Assembly (NCBI GenBank): GCA_035648415.1
Contig: DASRLO010000119.1
Location: 1 to 5,767, forward strand
DNA length: 5,767 nt
Reading direction: 5' to 3'
DNA from: DATARH01 sp035648415
GTDB taxonomy: Bacteria; Pseudomonadota; Alphaproteobacteria; ATCC43930; CGMCC-115725
Below, piece after piece: positions 1 to 5,767 of this stretch; within the stretch, counting starts at the first letter, position 1, and every line of letters starts with the position of its first letter. Under the pieces are notes generated by a model that worked only from the letters and a program-made list of their open reading frames with translations, was not told the origin of the DNA and did not search any database. The position numbers were made by a program, and so were the translations under genes.

Positions 1-2975
1 CCGGCCCAGTAATTCGGGTGCGAGATCTCGATCGGCGCCTCAGAGGAGCTGCCGGCGGTGTCGATTATCTTCAGCTGCGCCGCGCGCAGCGCCTGGGCGG
101 AGTCGCGCGTACCACCCTGTCCGCCAAAGGTGCCGATCATCAGCGGCACCGACGCACCGGTCACCACCGGCCAATGCGTGACCAAGAGGCCGTGCGCGCC
201 GGCGCGGAAGAACGACCGCGCCAACCCGGACAGGCTTTCGCCGACCGCACCGCTGCCGGCCGTATCGCAGGCGGAGAGCGCGACGAGGTCGGCGTTCAAC
301 TTCAGCTGGTCGATATCCTCGGTGCGCAGGAATTCGGGATCGGCATTGGGCGACCGGGGCGGCACCGAGACGGTAATCGCCGGTTCGGAGAAGCACCGCA
401 GGCTGTCCGGCAGGAAGGCATGCGTCGCCAGCAGCACGATGCGGTATTGGGCGAGATCCGGCGAGGCAAGCCGCTGCTTGGTGAAGTCTTCGCCGACGAC
501 CGCCGTGCCGCTGCCCATCTGCTGCGCGATCGTCGTCACCTGCGTGCGCGTCTCGGGCAGCCGCGGCAGCGCGCTCAAGGCCGCCAGATCAGTACTGCAG
601 CGATCGGGCGGGAACGAGGCCGCGAGCTGAGCCTGCGTCGCCGGCTGGAAGTCGCCGAAACCGATGAACGGTCTGAGATTGGCCGACGCGCTACGCGCCT
701 GGCGGATATTGACCTCGATGCGCGGCGACGGCACATAGGTTAGCGCCGCCTGGCGCACCAGGAATGGCACCTTGCGGTAGTCGCCATTATTGTCGCTGGC
801 GTTCGCCTGGGTGACGAGCGCCTCGAGCGGGTAGCGCAATAGATCGCCGCTGGCGGCGATGGTCATCCTGTCGACGCCCTGAAGCTGCTTTTCGGCCGGG
901 CCGAAGAGCGCCGAGTAGAGACGATAGGAAGCGGCAAAATCGGGCGTCGGTATGCCGGCCGGCTTGACGATCGTCGTGTCGCGCAAGCGATTGATGATCT
1001 GCGTGATCTCAGCGCGCTTGAGCGGGATCGGGTAGAACATGGTTCCGCTCTGCCGAACGACGAACCCGTAGCTGCCCTCGTTGGCGACAAAGAAGAAGAC
1101 GAAAGCCTCGTTCGGGGCGAGCGTCGCGCGCACTTCGTCGAGCGTCGCCGGTTTTTCCACCGCTTTCAAATATTGCGGCGCGGCGGCGAGGATGGCTTGC
1201 TCGGCCTGGTTCTGCGCCTGCTTGGCTTCCTCGATCTTCTTGTCGATGGCGGCAATGCGGTCGCCGCCCGAGCCGTCGGCGACGGCGCGGTCGCGTTCGC
1301 CCTGCAACTGCTCAAAATCATGTTTGCGGTCCTGATAGGCGCGGATGGCGTCGGCGACCTTAGGATCGCCCGCGACCAAACGTGCCGTCGCCTGCGCGAT
1401 CATCGCGGCGGTTTGGCCAGTCTGACCAAATTGCGCTGCCTGGAACGCCTCGGCGGCGCCGTTCGACGACCCTTGCAGCGTATCGAGCCACGGCAGGATA
1501 AGCTCGGGCGGCACGCTGACGTCGCCCTGGTAGCTCGGCTTGGACAGGATCTCGCCGGCGCGGTGAAAGCTCTCGCGAGCGTCGCCCATCTGCTTCGCCC
1601 GGGCCTGGTAGGCGCCCTGACGCAGCAGGCTTTCGGCGTCGGGATGCGTCCCCGGCACGACTTGGTCGAAGATTTGCGTCGCCTGGGTGGTGAGGCCGCT
1701 GGCGGCGGCGTAATTGCCGCCGATCGCCTGGTTGCTGGCGAGCAAACGCAGCGATCGCGCCCCGGTGCTCGAAACATTGAGCCCGTTGGCCCGTAGAATC
1801 TGCTCGGCCCGCTGTCCCAGCGCCATGGCCTCTTCACGTCTGCCGGTCTGCAGCAGCAGCGTCGCGTGCAACCGTATCGCTTCCGCGAGGCCGGACAACG
1901 CCGTCCGCTCCTGGGTGGCGCTCGCCGAATCGTCATTGAGGACGGCTTCGAACGGGGAGGCGGTCCGCTTGGGGGCTTGCGCGCGCGCGACGGCATCGGG
2001 CACCAATCGCGCAAAAGCGCTTTCGGCGATCTGCGATTCTCCCAATGCGTCTTGCGCCTTGCCCCCATAGGCGGTGGTGACCGCGCGGTAGTAGGTAAGC
2101 TGGGCCGCCAGCAACTGATCCGGGCGCTTCGCCGCCAGTTGGGCGGCGCGGGCGATCAATTTGTCGGCTTCCGCTCCGTTGCCCTCGTGGCTGATCTGCG
2201 CCGCGAGCTTCATCACGGTCAGCGCGAGACCGGGATCGTTCGCCCCGAGAAGCTTTTCTTGAATAGCCAGCGCCTCGCGATAGGAACGCTCGGCATCGGC
2301 CGGGTCGTCGACATTGTTGTAGGCGTCGCCAAGCCGCGTAAGCTCGAAATAGCGGCCTTCGTCGCCGCTCCCGAAAGTGCCGCCAACCGTGCGCTGGGCG
2401 ATCACCCGCTGTGCTTCCGAGCGCGGCGCCCCGGCCGCCGCCGTCGCCTGTCCCGTCAGGCTGGCCAGGGACGCGTCCAGGGCCGGCAAGGCGGGGCGCA
2501 CCGCGTCGGCGCCAAAGACATGGCCGCCAACCTCGACCGCCAAGGCGATATGCGGCCATCCGCCGATGCGGCGGGTGCACTGCATGATCTGGGCCGAGCC
2601 GCCGGCGATGGTCGTCGGCGAAGGCGGACCGCAAGCGAACCGCTGTTCGACATAGGCCCGCCACGTGCCCGAGGCTATTACCGACGCCGGGCTGCCCGCG
2701 GCGCCCACGTCGCCAAGATCGAAGATGCGGCCGCTCGGCTCCTCCCAATTGCCGCAATAGATCATCGCGTCGCGGCGCGACGAGACCCCGGTGCTTCCCG
2801 GCGCGGCGAGCTGATACCGGCACGTCTCGCCGGCGTCGTTGGTGCCCGCAGGAACCGCCGCCGCGGTTTGCGCCGACCCTTTCGGATCGTTGACAAAGGC
2901 TTCGGGCGGCGGCCGGTTGCACCCCGCCAGCGTGGCCGTGAGGATCAGCAGCGACGGAAGCCAGAACCGTGACAT
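1..2975 (-). CDS. TPR/CHAT-domain lipoprotein, putative caspase-like cysteine protease (3' end missing)
   Basis: Read from ATG at 2975-2973, 991 complete codons run to the window edge without a stop. Seen: hydrophobic signal peptide with lipobox LAG-C19; N-terminal domain (about 50-200) with four cysteines (52, 74, 115, 133); a good TPR at about 209-242, then degenerate TPR-like helical pairs at about 250-283, 291-323, 361-395, 407-440 and 447-480; a charged, Gln/Glu/Lys-rich coiled coil at about 545-595; and a CHAT domain from about 608. CHAT hallmarks are the ASGDLLRYPLEAL segment (708-720), LLATHAF with His852, LVALSACDTAG with Cys903, GLARSFFRAGAHGLLVTHWP (917-936), ALRAAQLKI (962-970) and HPNYWA (986-991). 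That last motif normally lies near the family C-terminus, so only a few residues are probably lost. Known: CHAT domains are caspase-like Cys/His proteases, often fused to TPRs. Inferred: lipid-anchored in the periplasm or outer membrane, acting with the adhesin encoded immediately upstream. The substrate is unknown. The CHAT assignment is very secure; protease activity is likely because both catalytic residues are present. Confidence 0.93.
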   Translation of the reverse strand, partial: MSRFWLPSLLILTATLAGCNRPPPEAFVNDPKGSAQTAAAVPAGTNDAGETCRYQLAAPGSTGVSSRRDAMIYCGNWEEPSGRIFDLGDVGAAGSPASVIASGTWRAYVEQRFACGPPSPTTIAGGSAQIMQCTRRIGGWPHIALAVEVGGHVFGADAVRPALPALDASLASLTGQATAAAGAPRSEAQRVIAQRTVGGTFGSGDEGRYFELTRLGDAYNNVDDPADAERSYREALAIQEKLLGANDPGLALTVMKLAAQISHEGNGAEADKLIARAAQLAAKRPDQLLAAQLTYYRAVTTAYGGKAQDALGESQIAESAFARLVPDAVARAQAPKRTASPFEAVLNDDSASATQERTALSGLAEAIRLHATLLLQTGRREEAMALGQRAEQILRANGLNVSSTGARSLRLLASNQAIGGNYAAASGLTTQATQIFDQVVPGTHPDAESLLRQGAYQARAKQMGDARESFHRAGEILSKPSYQGDVSVPPELILPWLDTLQGSSNGAAEAFQAAQFGQTGQTAAMIAQATARLVAGDPKVADAIRAYQDRKHDFEQLQGERDRAVADGSGGDRIAAIDKKIEEAKQAQNQAEQAILAAAPQYLKAVEKPATLDEVRATLAPNEAFVFFFVANEGSYGFVVRQSGTMFYPIPLKRAEITQIINRLRDTTIVKPAGIPTPDFAASYRLYSALFGPAEKQLQGVDRMTIAASGDLLRYPLEALVTQANASDNNGDYRKVPFLVRQAALTYVPSPRIEVNIRQARSASANLRPFIGFGDFQPATQAQLAASFPPDRCSTDLAALSALPRLPETRTQVTTIAQQMGSGTAVVGEDFTKQRLASPDLAQYRIVLLATHAFLPDSLRCFSEPAITVSVPPRSPNADPEFLRTEDIDQLKLNADLVALSACDTAGSGAVGESLSGLARSFFRAGAHGLLVTHWPVVTGASVPLMIGTFGGQGGTRDSAQALRAAQLKIIDTAGSSSEAPIEISHPNYWA
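2919..2975 (-). other. Lipoprotein signal peptide of the CHAT protein
   Basis: Residues 1-19 read as a short N-terminus with Arg3, a hydrophobic core (FWLPSLLILTATLA) and the lipobox Leu16-Ala17-Gly18 followed by Cys19. Signal peptidase II would cleave before Cys19, which would become the lipidated N-terminus. The next residues are Asn-Arg-Pro-Pro-Pro. There is no Asp at +2, so the classical inner-membrane retention (Lol avoidance) signal is absent and outer-membrane sorting is expected. That sorting rule comes from enterobacteria and is inference here. This signal also supports the ATG at 2975 as the true start. Confidence 0.88.
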
Positions 2976-2977
2976 CA
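2973..2977 (-). other. TGATG stop/start overlap between adhesin and CHAT genes
   Basis: On the minus strand the adhesin stop TGA (2977-2975) shares its A with the ATG start of the CHAT lipoprotein (2975-2973). A one-base overlap like this is typical of translational coupling inside an operon. A GTG lies in frame one codon upstream (2978-2976) and would add a single residue. ATG is preferred for its codon and its spacing from the upstream purine-rich site. Confidence 0.85.
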
Positions 2978-5710
2978 CTGGCACACCTTCCGGGCAAGAT
3001 CGGGCGACGTCCGGTAGAGCTCATCGCACAGCCGGTTCTCGTCGAAAACGTTGGTGAGCGGCGCGTCGAGATCGTCGGCGGCAGGCTGGGCGACCAGAAC
3101 CTGGAAATTGGTGATCAGCGCGGGTTGGATCGGCGTCAGCGCCGGCAGCACGATGCAGGACACCGAGCCGATCGCGCAGGTATTGAAGCGATAGTTGTTG
3201 TTCGAGGCGGGGAAGGCAAAGCCCTGCTCCGCGGCGGTTGTCGAGAAATTTCCGGCGATGCTGCCAGTCAACGTCGCGCTGCCTCCGGTTGCAGTCACCC
3301 CGAGCTGTCCGACATTGACGTTGGACCCGGTGATGACGCCGGAACCGGCCGTCACGAACACTGCCGAACTGGTCGCCGACAGCGTCGCGAAGCTCACCGC
3401 GCCCCCGGCGAAGGTGCCGGTTATCGGACCGATGTTATTGATCTGGCTGCCCTGGGTGTACGCCCCGCCACTCGCGGGCAGGAGCCTCGAGGCATTGAGC
3501 CCGGTCGTGTCGATCACCAAATCCGGCCCATTCACCGTCAGCGACCCCGATTGGCTGAAATCCCCGGTCGAGGCGAGGATGATGTTACCGGAGCTGGCGG
3601 AGCTCAACGTAACCGTGCCGGTGACCGAGATTGGGCCGGCGGAGGTGACCAGCGTGTTGCCGCCATTGCTGGCTATGTTGGACGCGATCGTCACGCCGCC
3701 CGAAGTCTGGAGCGTGACGCCCGTTCCGGCGGAAAGCCCCGATTGCGCCACGACGTCCCCGACCGCGGGCACGCCGCCCACCGTCAGCCGAGGGCCGTTG
3801 ACGAAGTTGATCGAGCCCCCGCCGATCCTGCCCGCGATGATGCCGACAGTGTTGCTCGACCCGAAATTCGCCGACTGCGCGGCGTCAACGATGAGACCCG
3901 CCGATGTCACCGTGGCGCCGCCGGTCTCGTTGACGTTGCCGGCGTTCGATACCAGCGCTGCATTGGCGCCGCCACCGCCCGCGTTGACGTTGTTGGCCAC
4001 GACCAGATCGCCGTTGTTGGTGCGTACCTTGGCATCGCCGCCCGTCGTCAGCCCGGAGAGACCGCTGAACGCGATCATCGCCCCGGTCGGGAATGAAGCC
4101 GTTCCGCCGGCAACCGTGCCAATCGTCAAGGCATTGGCGTTGACGAACTGGAGCTGGCCGCTGGACATCGCGGACAACGTGTTGATCGCGTTCGCATTGT
4201 TGAAGAGGACGTTGCCGGCCGACGAGATGACCAGGTTCGGCGCCGTAACGCTGCCGCTGCCGGTTTCGCTCATATTGCCGCTGGTTGTCGTGATCGAACC
4301 GGTGCCGCCCGCTGTCAGATTGGCCGCCAAGGTGATTGACGCCGCGGTCAGGATGCCGTTGCCGCCGGCGCTGAGCGTGCCGTTGACGGTGAGGGCTCCG
4401 GACGAGACCAGATCCAGCGTGCCGTTTCCGGCGCTGACCGGGCCGGTCACGGTCAGCGGCACCGCATCGACGAGGATGATGCCGCCGGCGCCGGTGTTCG
4501 ACGAGCCCGCCAGGTTGTTCACGTGGTTCTGATCTTGAAGCGTGATGCCGCCGGCTCCGGTCAGCGTCAACGTGTTGGCGGCAACGATATTCGACGTTTG
4601 GGTAATCGCTCCCCCGACTGCGAAAGCGACATTATTGTTCGCGGCATTCGCACAATTATTGCCCGCAACGCCGGCGCACACGTTGTTCGCCAATGTGAGA
4701 TTGCCGCTATTGATCCGAACGCTGATATCGCCGCCGGTCGTTGCCACGTTGACGAGGCTCGTGTCGATCACCGTCGGCACGCTCCCGATCGTCAGCGCCC
4801 CCGCGTTGGTGAACGCGAACGACCCGCTCGACGAACCCGCCAGCATCGACTGCACCTGGTTCGGACCCGCGTCGAACGTCACCAAGCCGTGCGGCGCCTC
4901 GACAATCAGGTCAACCGCCCGCACATAGCCCCCGCCGCTCTCGACCGCGTTCCCCGTCCCCGTCGCCGCCGCGATCAGCGCCGCGTTGTTCGCCGCATTC
5001 GCCGTGCAGTCGTAACCCGCCACCCCCGCGCACACGTCGTTCGCCAAGGTCAGCGTCCCGGTGTTCGTCTTGATCCGGATGTCGCCGCCCGTCGTCGCCA
5101 CGTTGACGAGGCTCGTGTCGATCACCGTCGGCACGCTCCCGATCGTCAGCGCCCCCGCGTTGGTGAACCGGAAGAAGCCGTCCGGCGACGCCCCGCCGGC
5201 CTGGCCCGATAGCGTCCCGACCTGGTTCGCGTTGTCGAAGCTCACGGAGCCGTTCTGCGCGTCGACGATCAGTTTTGCGGCATAGACGATCGCGGTGGCG
5301 GTTTCGACCGCATTCCCCGTCCCCGAGGTCGTTGCGGCGATCAGGGCCGCGTTGTTCACGCCCGCGGCACAGGTCAATGACGCATCCCCGGCGCAGACAT
5401 TTTTTGTCAGCGTCAGGGTGCCGGTTGTGGTTTCGACGCGCAGATCGCCGCTCTTCGTCACGATCCCGGTGAGCGGGTTGATGTTTCCCGCCACGGTCAT
5501 CGGCGACGACCTGGCCAGGAGCCCGGACACCGTAATGCCAAGCTCCGACGCGGTCAGCGCGCTGACGTTGAGGGCCGCACTGTTGGTGAAGGCGAAGGTG
5601 CCGCCCGACCCGTCAACCGTCGCCGCAAGATTTCCGACCAGGTTTGAGGTGTTGGTCAGGCTGACATTATTGCCCGCGAGCACGCCGAGGGTGCCGGCGC
5701 TGACCTTCAC
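2975..5710 (-). CDS. Filamentous haemagglutinin-like (TpsA-type) beta-helix adhesin, C-terminal part
   Basis: This 911-residue reading frame ends at TGA 2977-2975. The GTG at 5710 is only the first start-like codon in this frame and is almost certainly not the real start: there is no signal peptide or TPS secretion domain, and adhesin-like sequence continues upstream in another frame. Seen: low-complexity sequence dominated by Gly, Ala, Asn, Ser, Thr and Val, with short strand-turn motifs such as GALTIGSV, TGTLTLAN and FTNAGAL recurring throughout. This is characteristic of right-handed parallel beta-helix exoproteins. Super-repeat modules lie at residues 88-208, 209-326, 327-367 (partial) and about 558-662 (divergent). 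All ten cysteines are paired in sequence: 106/114, 227/235, 345/353, 845/852 and 895/910; I see none in between. The C-terminal segment (about 840-911) loses the repeat pattern, with a Cys-pair motif TCAIGSVSC, a Pro-containing linker and an acidic tail. Inferred: secreted through a TpsB/FhaC-type partner, not in this window, and acting at the cell surface. Ligand and role are unknown. Confidence 0.85.
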   Translation of the reverse strand: MKVSAGTLGVLAGNNVSLTNTSNLVGNLAATVDGSGGTFAFTNSAALNVSALTASELGITVSGLLARSSPMTVAGNINPLTGIVTKSGDLRVETTTGTLTLTKNVCAGDASLTCAAGVNNAALIAATTSGTGNAVETATAIVYAAKLIVDAQNGSVSFDNANQVGTLSGQAGGASPDGFFRFTNAGALTIGSVPTVIDTSLVNVATTGGDIRIKTNTGTLTLANDVCAGVAGYDCTANAANNAALIAAATGTGNAVESGGGYVRAVDLIVEAPHGLVTFDAGPNQVQSMLAGSSSGSFAFTNAGALTIGSVPTVIDTSLVNVATTGGDISVRINSGNLTLANNVCAGVAGNNCANAANNNVAFAVGGAITQTSNIVAANTLTLTGAGGITLQDQNHVNNLAGSSNTGAGGIILVDAVPLTVTGPVSAGNGTLDLVSSGALTVNGTLSAGGNGILTAASITLAANLTAGGTGSITTTSGNMSETGSGSVTAPNLVISSAGNVLFNNANAINTLSAMSSGQLQFVNANALTIGTVAGGTASFPTGAMIAFSGLSGLTTGGDAKVRTNNGDLVVANNVNAGGGGANAALVSNAGNVNETGGATVTSAGLIVDAAQSANFGSSNTVGIIAGRIGGGSINFVNGPRLTVGGVPAVGDVVAQSGLSAGTGVTLQTSGGVTIASNIASNGGNTLVTSAGPISVTGTVTLSSASSGNIILASTGDFSQSGSLTVNGPDLVIDTTGLNASRLLPASGGAYTQGSQINNIGPITGTFAGGAVSFATLSATSSAVFVTAGSGVITGSNVNVGQLGVTATGGSATLTGSIAGNFSTTAAEQGFAFPASNNNYRFNTCAIGSVSCIVLPALTPIQPALITNFQVLVAQPAADDLDAPLTNVFDENRLCDELYRTSPDLARKVCQ
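2986..2991 (-). promoter_or_regulatory. Ribosome binding site of the CHAT lipoprotein gene
   Basis: The minus strand reads GGAAGG at 2991-2986, 10 bases before the ATG at 2975. It lies inside the last codons of the adhesin gene. Its position supports the chosen start and suggests that re-initiation at the TGATG overlap is assisted by a Shine-Dalgarno sequence. Confidence 0.6.
3725..4039 (-). repeat. Adhesin super-repeat module 4, divergent and cysteine-free
   Basis: Residues about 558-662 keep the module order: GDAKVRTNNGDLVVANN, NAALVSN, GLIVDA, SSNTVG, INFVNGPRLTVGGVPAVGDV. The stretch ahead of it (about residues 515-557, with LQFVNANALTIGTV) resembles the end of a preceding module. The CX7C loop of modules 1-3 is replaced by a Gly-rich NVNAGGGGANAAL, so the cysteine loop was either gained in modules 1-3 or lost here. 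The homology is visible at protein level only. Confidence 0.6.
4610..4732 (-). repeat. Adhesin super-repeat module 3, partial
   Basis: Residues 327-367 repeat only the first third of the unit: GDISVRINSGNLTLANN, then a CX7C loop (Cys345, Cys353) and an Asn/Ala-rich stretch. The sequence then leaves the repeat and continues as irregular beta-helix coils (ITQTSNIVAANTLTLTGAGG). Confidence 0.75.
4733..5086 (-). repeat. Adhesin super-repeat module 2 (118 residues, 354 bp)
   Basis: Residues 209-326, in the same order as module 1: GDIRIKTNTGTLTLAND, CX7C loop (Cys227, Cys235), NNAALIAAATGTGNAVE, LIVEAPHG, FTNAGALTIGSV and VNVATTG. The last quarter is identical at the DNA level to module 1. Codon choice differs from most of the gene: GCG, ACG and GGG dominate for Ala, Thr and Gly, where other parts use more GCC, ACC and GGC. 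Confidence 0.85.
4743..4814 (-). repeat. Exact 72-bp direct repeat, copy 2 (end of module 2)
   Basis: Second copy of the 72-bp block at 5097-5168. Recombination between the two copies would delete or add exactly one 354-bp module without changing the reading frame. Confidence 0.93.
5087..5449 (-). repeat. Adhesin super-repeat module 1 (121 residues)
   Basis: Residues 88-208. The module runs from GDLRVETTTGTLTLTKN through a CX7C loop (Cys106, Cys114), NNAALIAAT, GTGNAVE, a LIVDAQNG strand and FDNANQV, to FTNAGALTIGSVPTVIDTS and ends VNVATTG. It aligns along its whole length with module 2 and is three residues longer. The stretch before it (residues about 14-87, with GTFAFTNSAAL) looks like the tail of another diverged module, so the array probably extends upstream. 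Confidence 0.85.
5097..5168 (-). repeat. Exact 72-bp direct repeat, copy 1 (end of module 1)
   Basis: The 72 bases at 5097-5168 are identical to those at 4743-4814, in the same orientation and offset by 354 bp (exactly 118 codons, so in frame). They encode FTNAGALTIGSVPTVIDTSL and the next few residues. The surrounding sequence is similar but not identical. The identity implies a recent duplication or gene conversion, or ongoing recombination between modules. Confidence 0.93.
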
Positions 5711-5713
5711 CGG
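5710..5713 (-). other. Apparent one-base frameshift in the adhesin gene
   Basis: The minus strand reads GCC-GCC-G-GTG-AAG-GTC here. Removing one G from the CCGG (5713-5710) joins the upstream adhesin-like frame (ending GSASAA) to the downstream one (VKVSAGTLGVLAG) without a gap. The simplest reading is a one-base insertion relative to an intact gene. It may be a sequencing or assembly error in GC-rich repetitive DNA, or a true inactivating or phase-variable change. There is no long homopolymer or obvious slippery heptamer, so programmed frameshifting is not favoured. Confidence 0.65.
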
Positions 5714-5767
5714 CGGCGCTCGCCGAACCCAGCGTGATGTTGAACGCCGTTGCCGTCGTCGACGGGC
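5712..5767 (-). CDS. Upstream continuation of the adhesin in a shifted frame (fragment)
   Basis: Read on the minus strand with codons starting at 5765, this stretch encodes PSTTATAFNITLGSASAA, which has the composition of the beta-helix adhesin. The frame used downstream of 5710, extended upstream, instead gives an Arg-rich string (beginning ARRRRQ and ending RRAPP) that does not fit the protein. The adhesin reading frame therefore changes at about 5711. If the adhesin-like frame is carried on past 5711, it meets TAA at 5669-5667. The fragment is cut by the window edge, so nothing can be said about the gene's 5' end. Confidence 0.72.

Noticed and set aside
18..743. Plus-strand open frame of 241 codons opposite the CHAT domain
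   Set aside because: It is antisense to the catalytic CHAT region, which has intact His and Cys motifs. The product is Arg-rich and unlike any family I know.
1400..2068. Minus-strand open frame of 222 codons
   Set aside because: It is a frame-shifted shadow of the TPR region of the CHAT lipoprotein, with an Arg/Pro/Ser-rich low-complexity product.
1933..3024. Minus-strand open frame of 363 codons overlapping the adhesin end and the CHAT gene start
   Set aside because: It is out of frame with the lipoprotein whose signal peptide, TPRs and CHAT motifs are unmistakable. The translation is Arg-rich and without domains.
1866..4096. Plus-strand open frames at 1866-2972 and 2969-4096
   Set aside because: Arg/Gly/Ala-rich translations with no family resemblance, antisense to clearly coding sequence. 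They are shadows of high GC.
3195..4532. Long plus-strand open frame (445 codons) opposite the adhesin
   Set aside because: It is the antisense of GC-rich repetitive coding sequence. The Pro/Val/Ala/Leu-rich product mirrors the Gly/Asn/Thr codons of the adhesin, and it has no recognisable domain, signal or credible start.
4743..5168. CRISPR-like or mobile-element interpretation of the direct repeats
   Set aside because: Only two exact copies exist, 354 bp apart, in frame, coding and flanked by further protein-level similarity. There are no short palindromic repeats, terminal inverted repeats or transposase.
5705..5716. Programmed -1/+1 frameshifting at the adhesin frame change
   Set aside because: I see no slippery heptamer or long homopolymer at the junction, only CCGG. 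A simple indel explains the data better.

Overview
The window is GC-rich and is filled by two genes on the minus strand, both cut by the window edges. Reading in the direction of transcription (right to left), it holds the C-terminal part of a large, low-complexity beta-helix adhesin/exoprotein of the filamentous haemagglutinin / two-partner-secretion TpsA type. This is followed, with a one-base stop/start overlap, by almost all of a lipoprotein with TPR-like repeats and a C-terminal CHAT domain (caspase-like cysteine protease fold). I see no intergenic gap, no RNA gene, no terminator, no mobile element and no credible plus-strand gene. The base composition, the C-terminal signature of the adhesin and the pairing with a CHAT lipoprotein suggest a Gram-negative proteobacterium, most likely an alphaproteobacterium. 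That assignment is inference; the genus cannot be read from this sequence.

Positions 5767-2975 (minus): adhesin. The continuous frame from 5710 to the stop at 2975-2977 encodes 911 residues rich in Gly, Ala, Asn, Ser, Thr and Val. They include a super-repeat of about 118 residues (modules at about 5449-5087 and 5086-4733, a partial one at 4732-4610, and a divergent one at about 4039-3725). The first two full modules share an exact 72-bp block, and the first three each carry a CX7C cysteine pair. The protein ends in two further cysteine pairs. The last 57 bases of the window continue the adhesin in a different frame, so a one-base displacement lies at about 5711. This is either a sequencing indel or a real lesion.

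Positions 2975-1 (minus): CHAT lipoprotein. The product has a lipoprotein signal peptide (lipobox Leu-Ala-Gly-Cys19), a Cys-rich N-terminal domain, a run of degenerate TPRs, a short coiled coil and a CHAT domain with an intact His852/Cys903 pair. It lacks only the last few residues, which lie beyond the window start.

Working model (inference): the genes are co-transcribed and translationally coupled. The adhesin would be exported to the surface by an outer-membrane TpsB/FhaC-type pore encoded outside the window. The lipid-anchored CHAT protein would act in the periplasm or at the outer membrane on the adhesin or on a partner, for example as a maturation or release protease. Bordetella SphB1, an unrelated lipoprotein protease that matures filamentous haemagglutinin, is a functional precedent for that arrangement.
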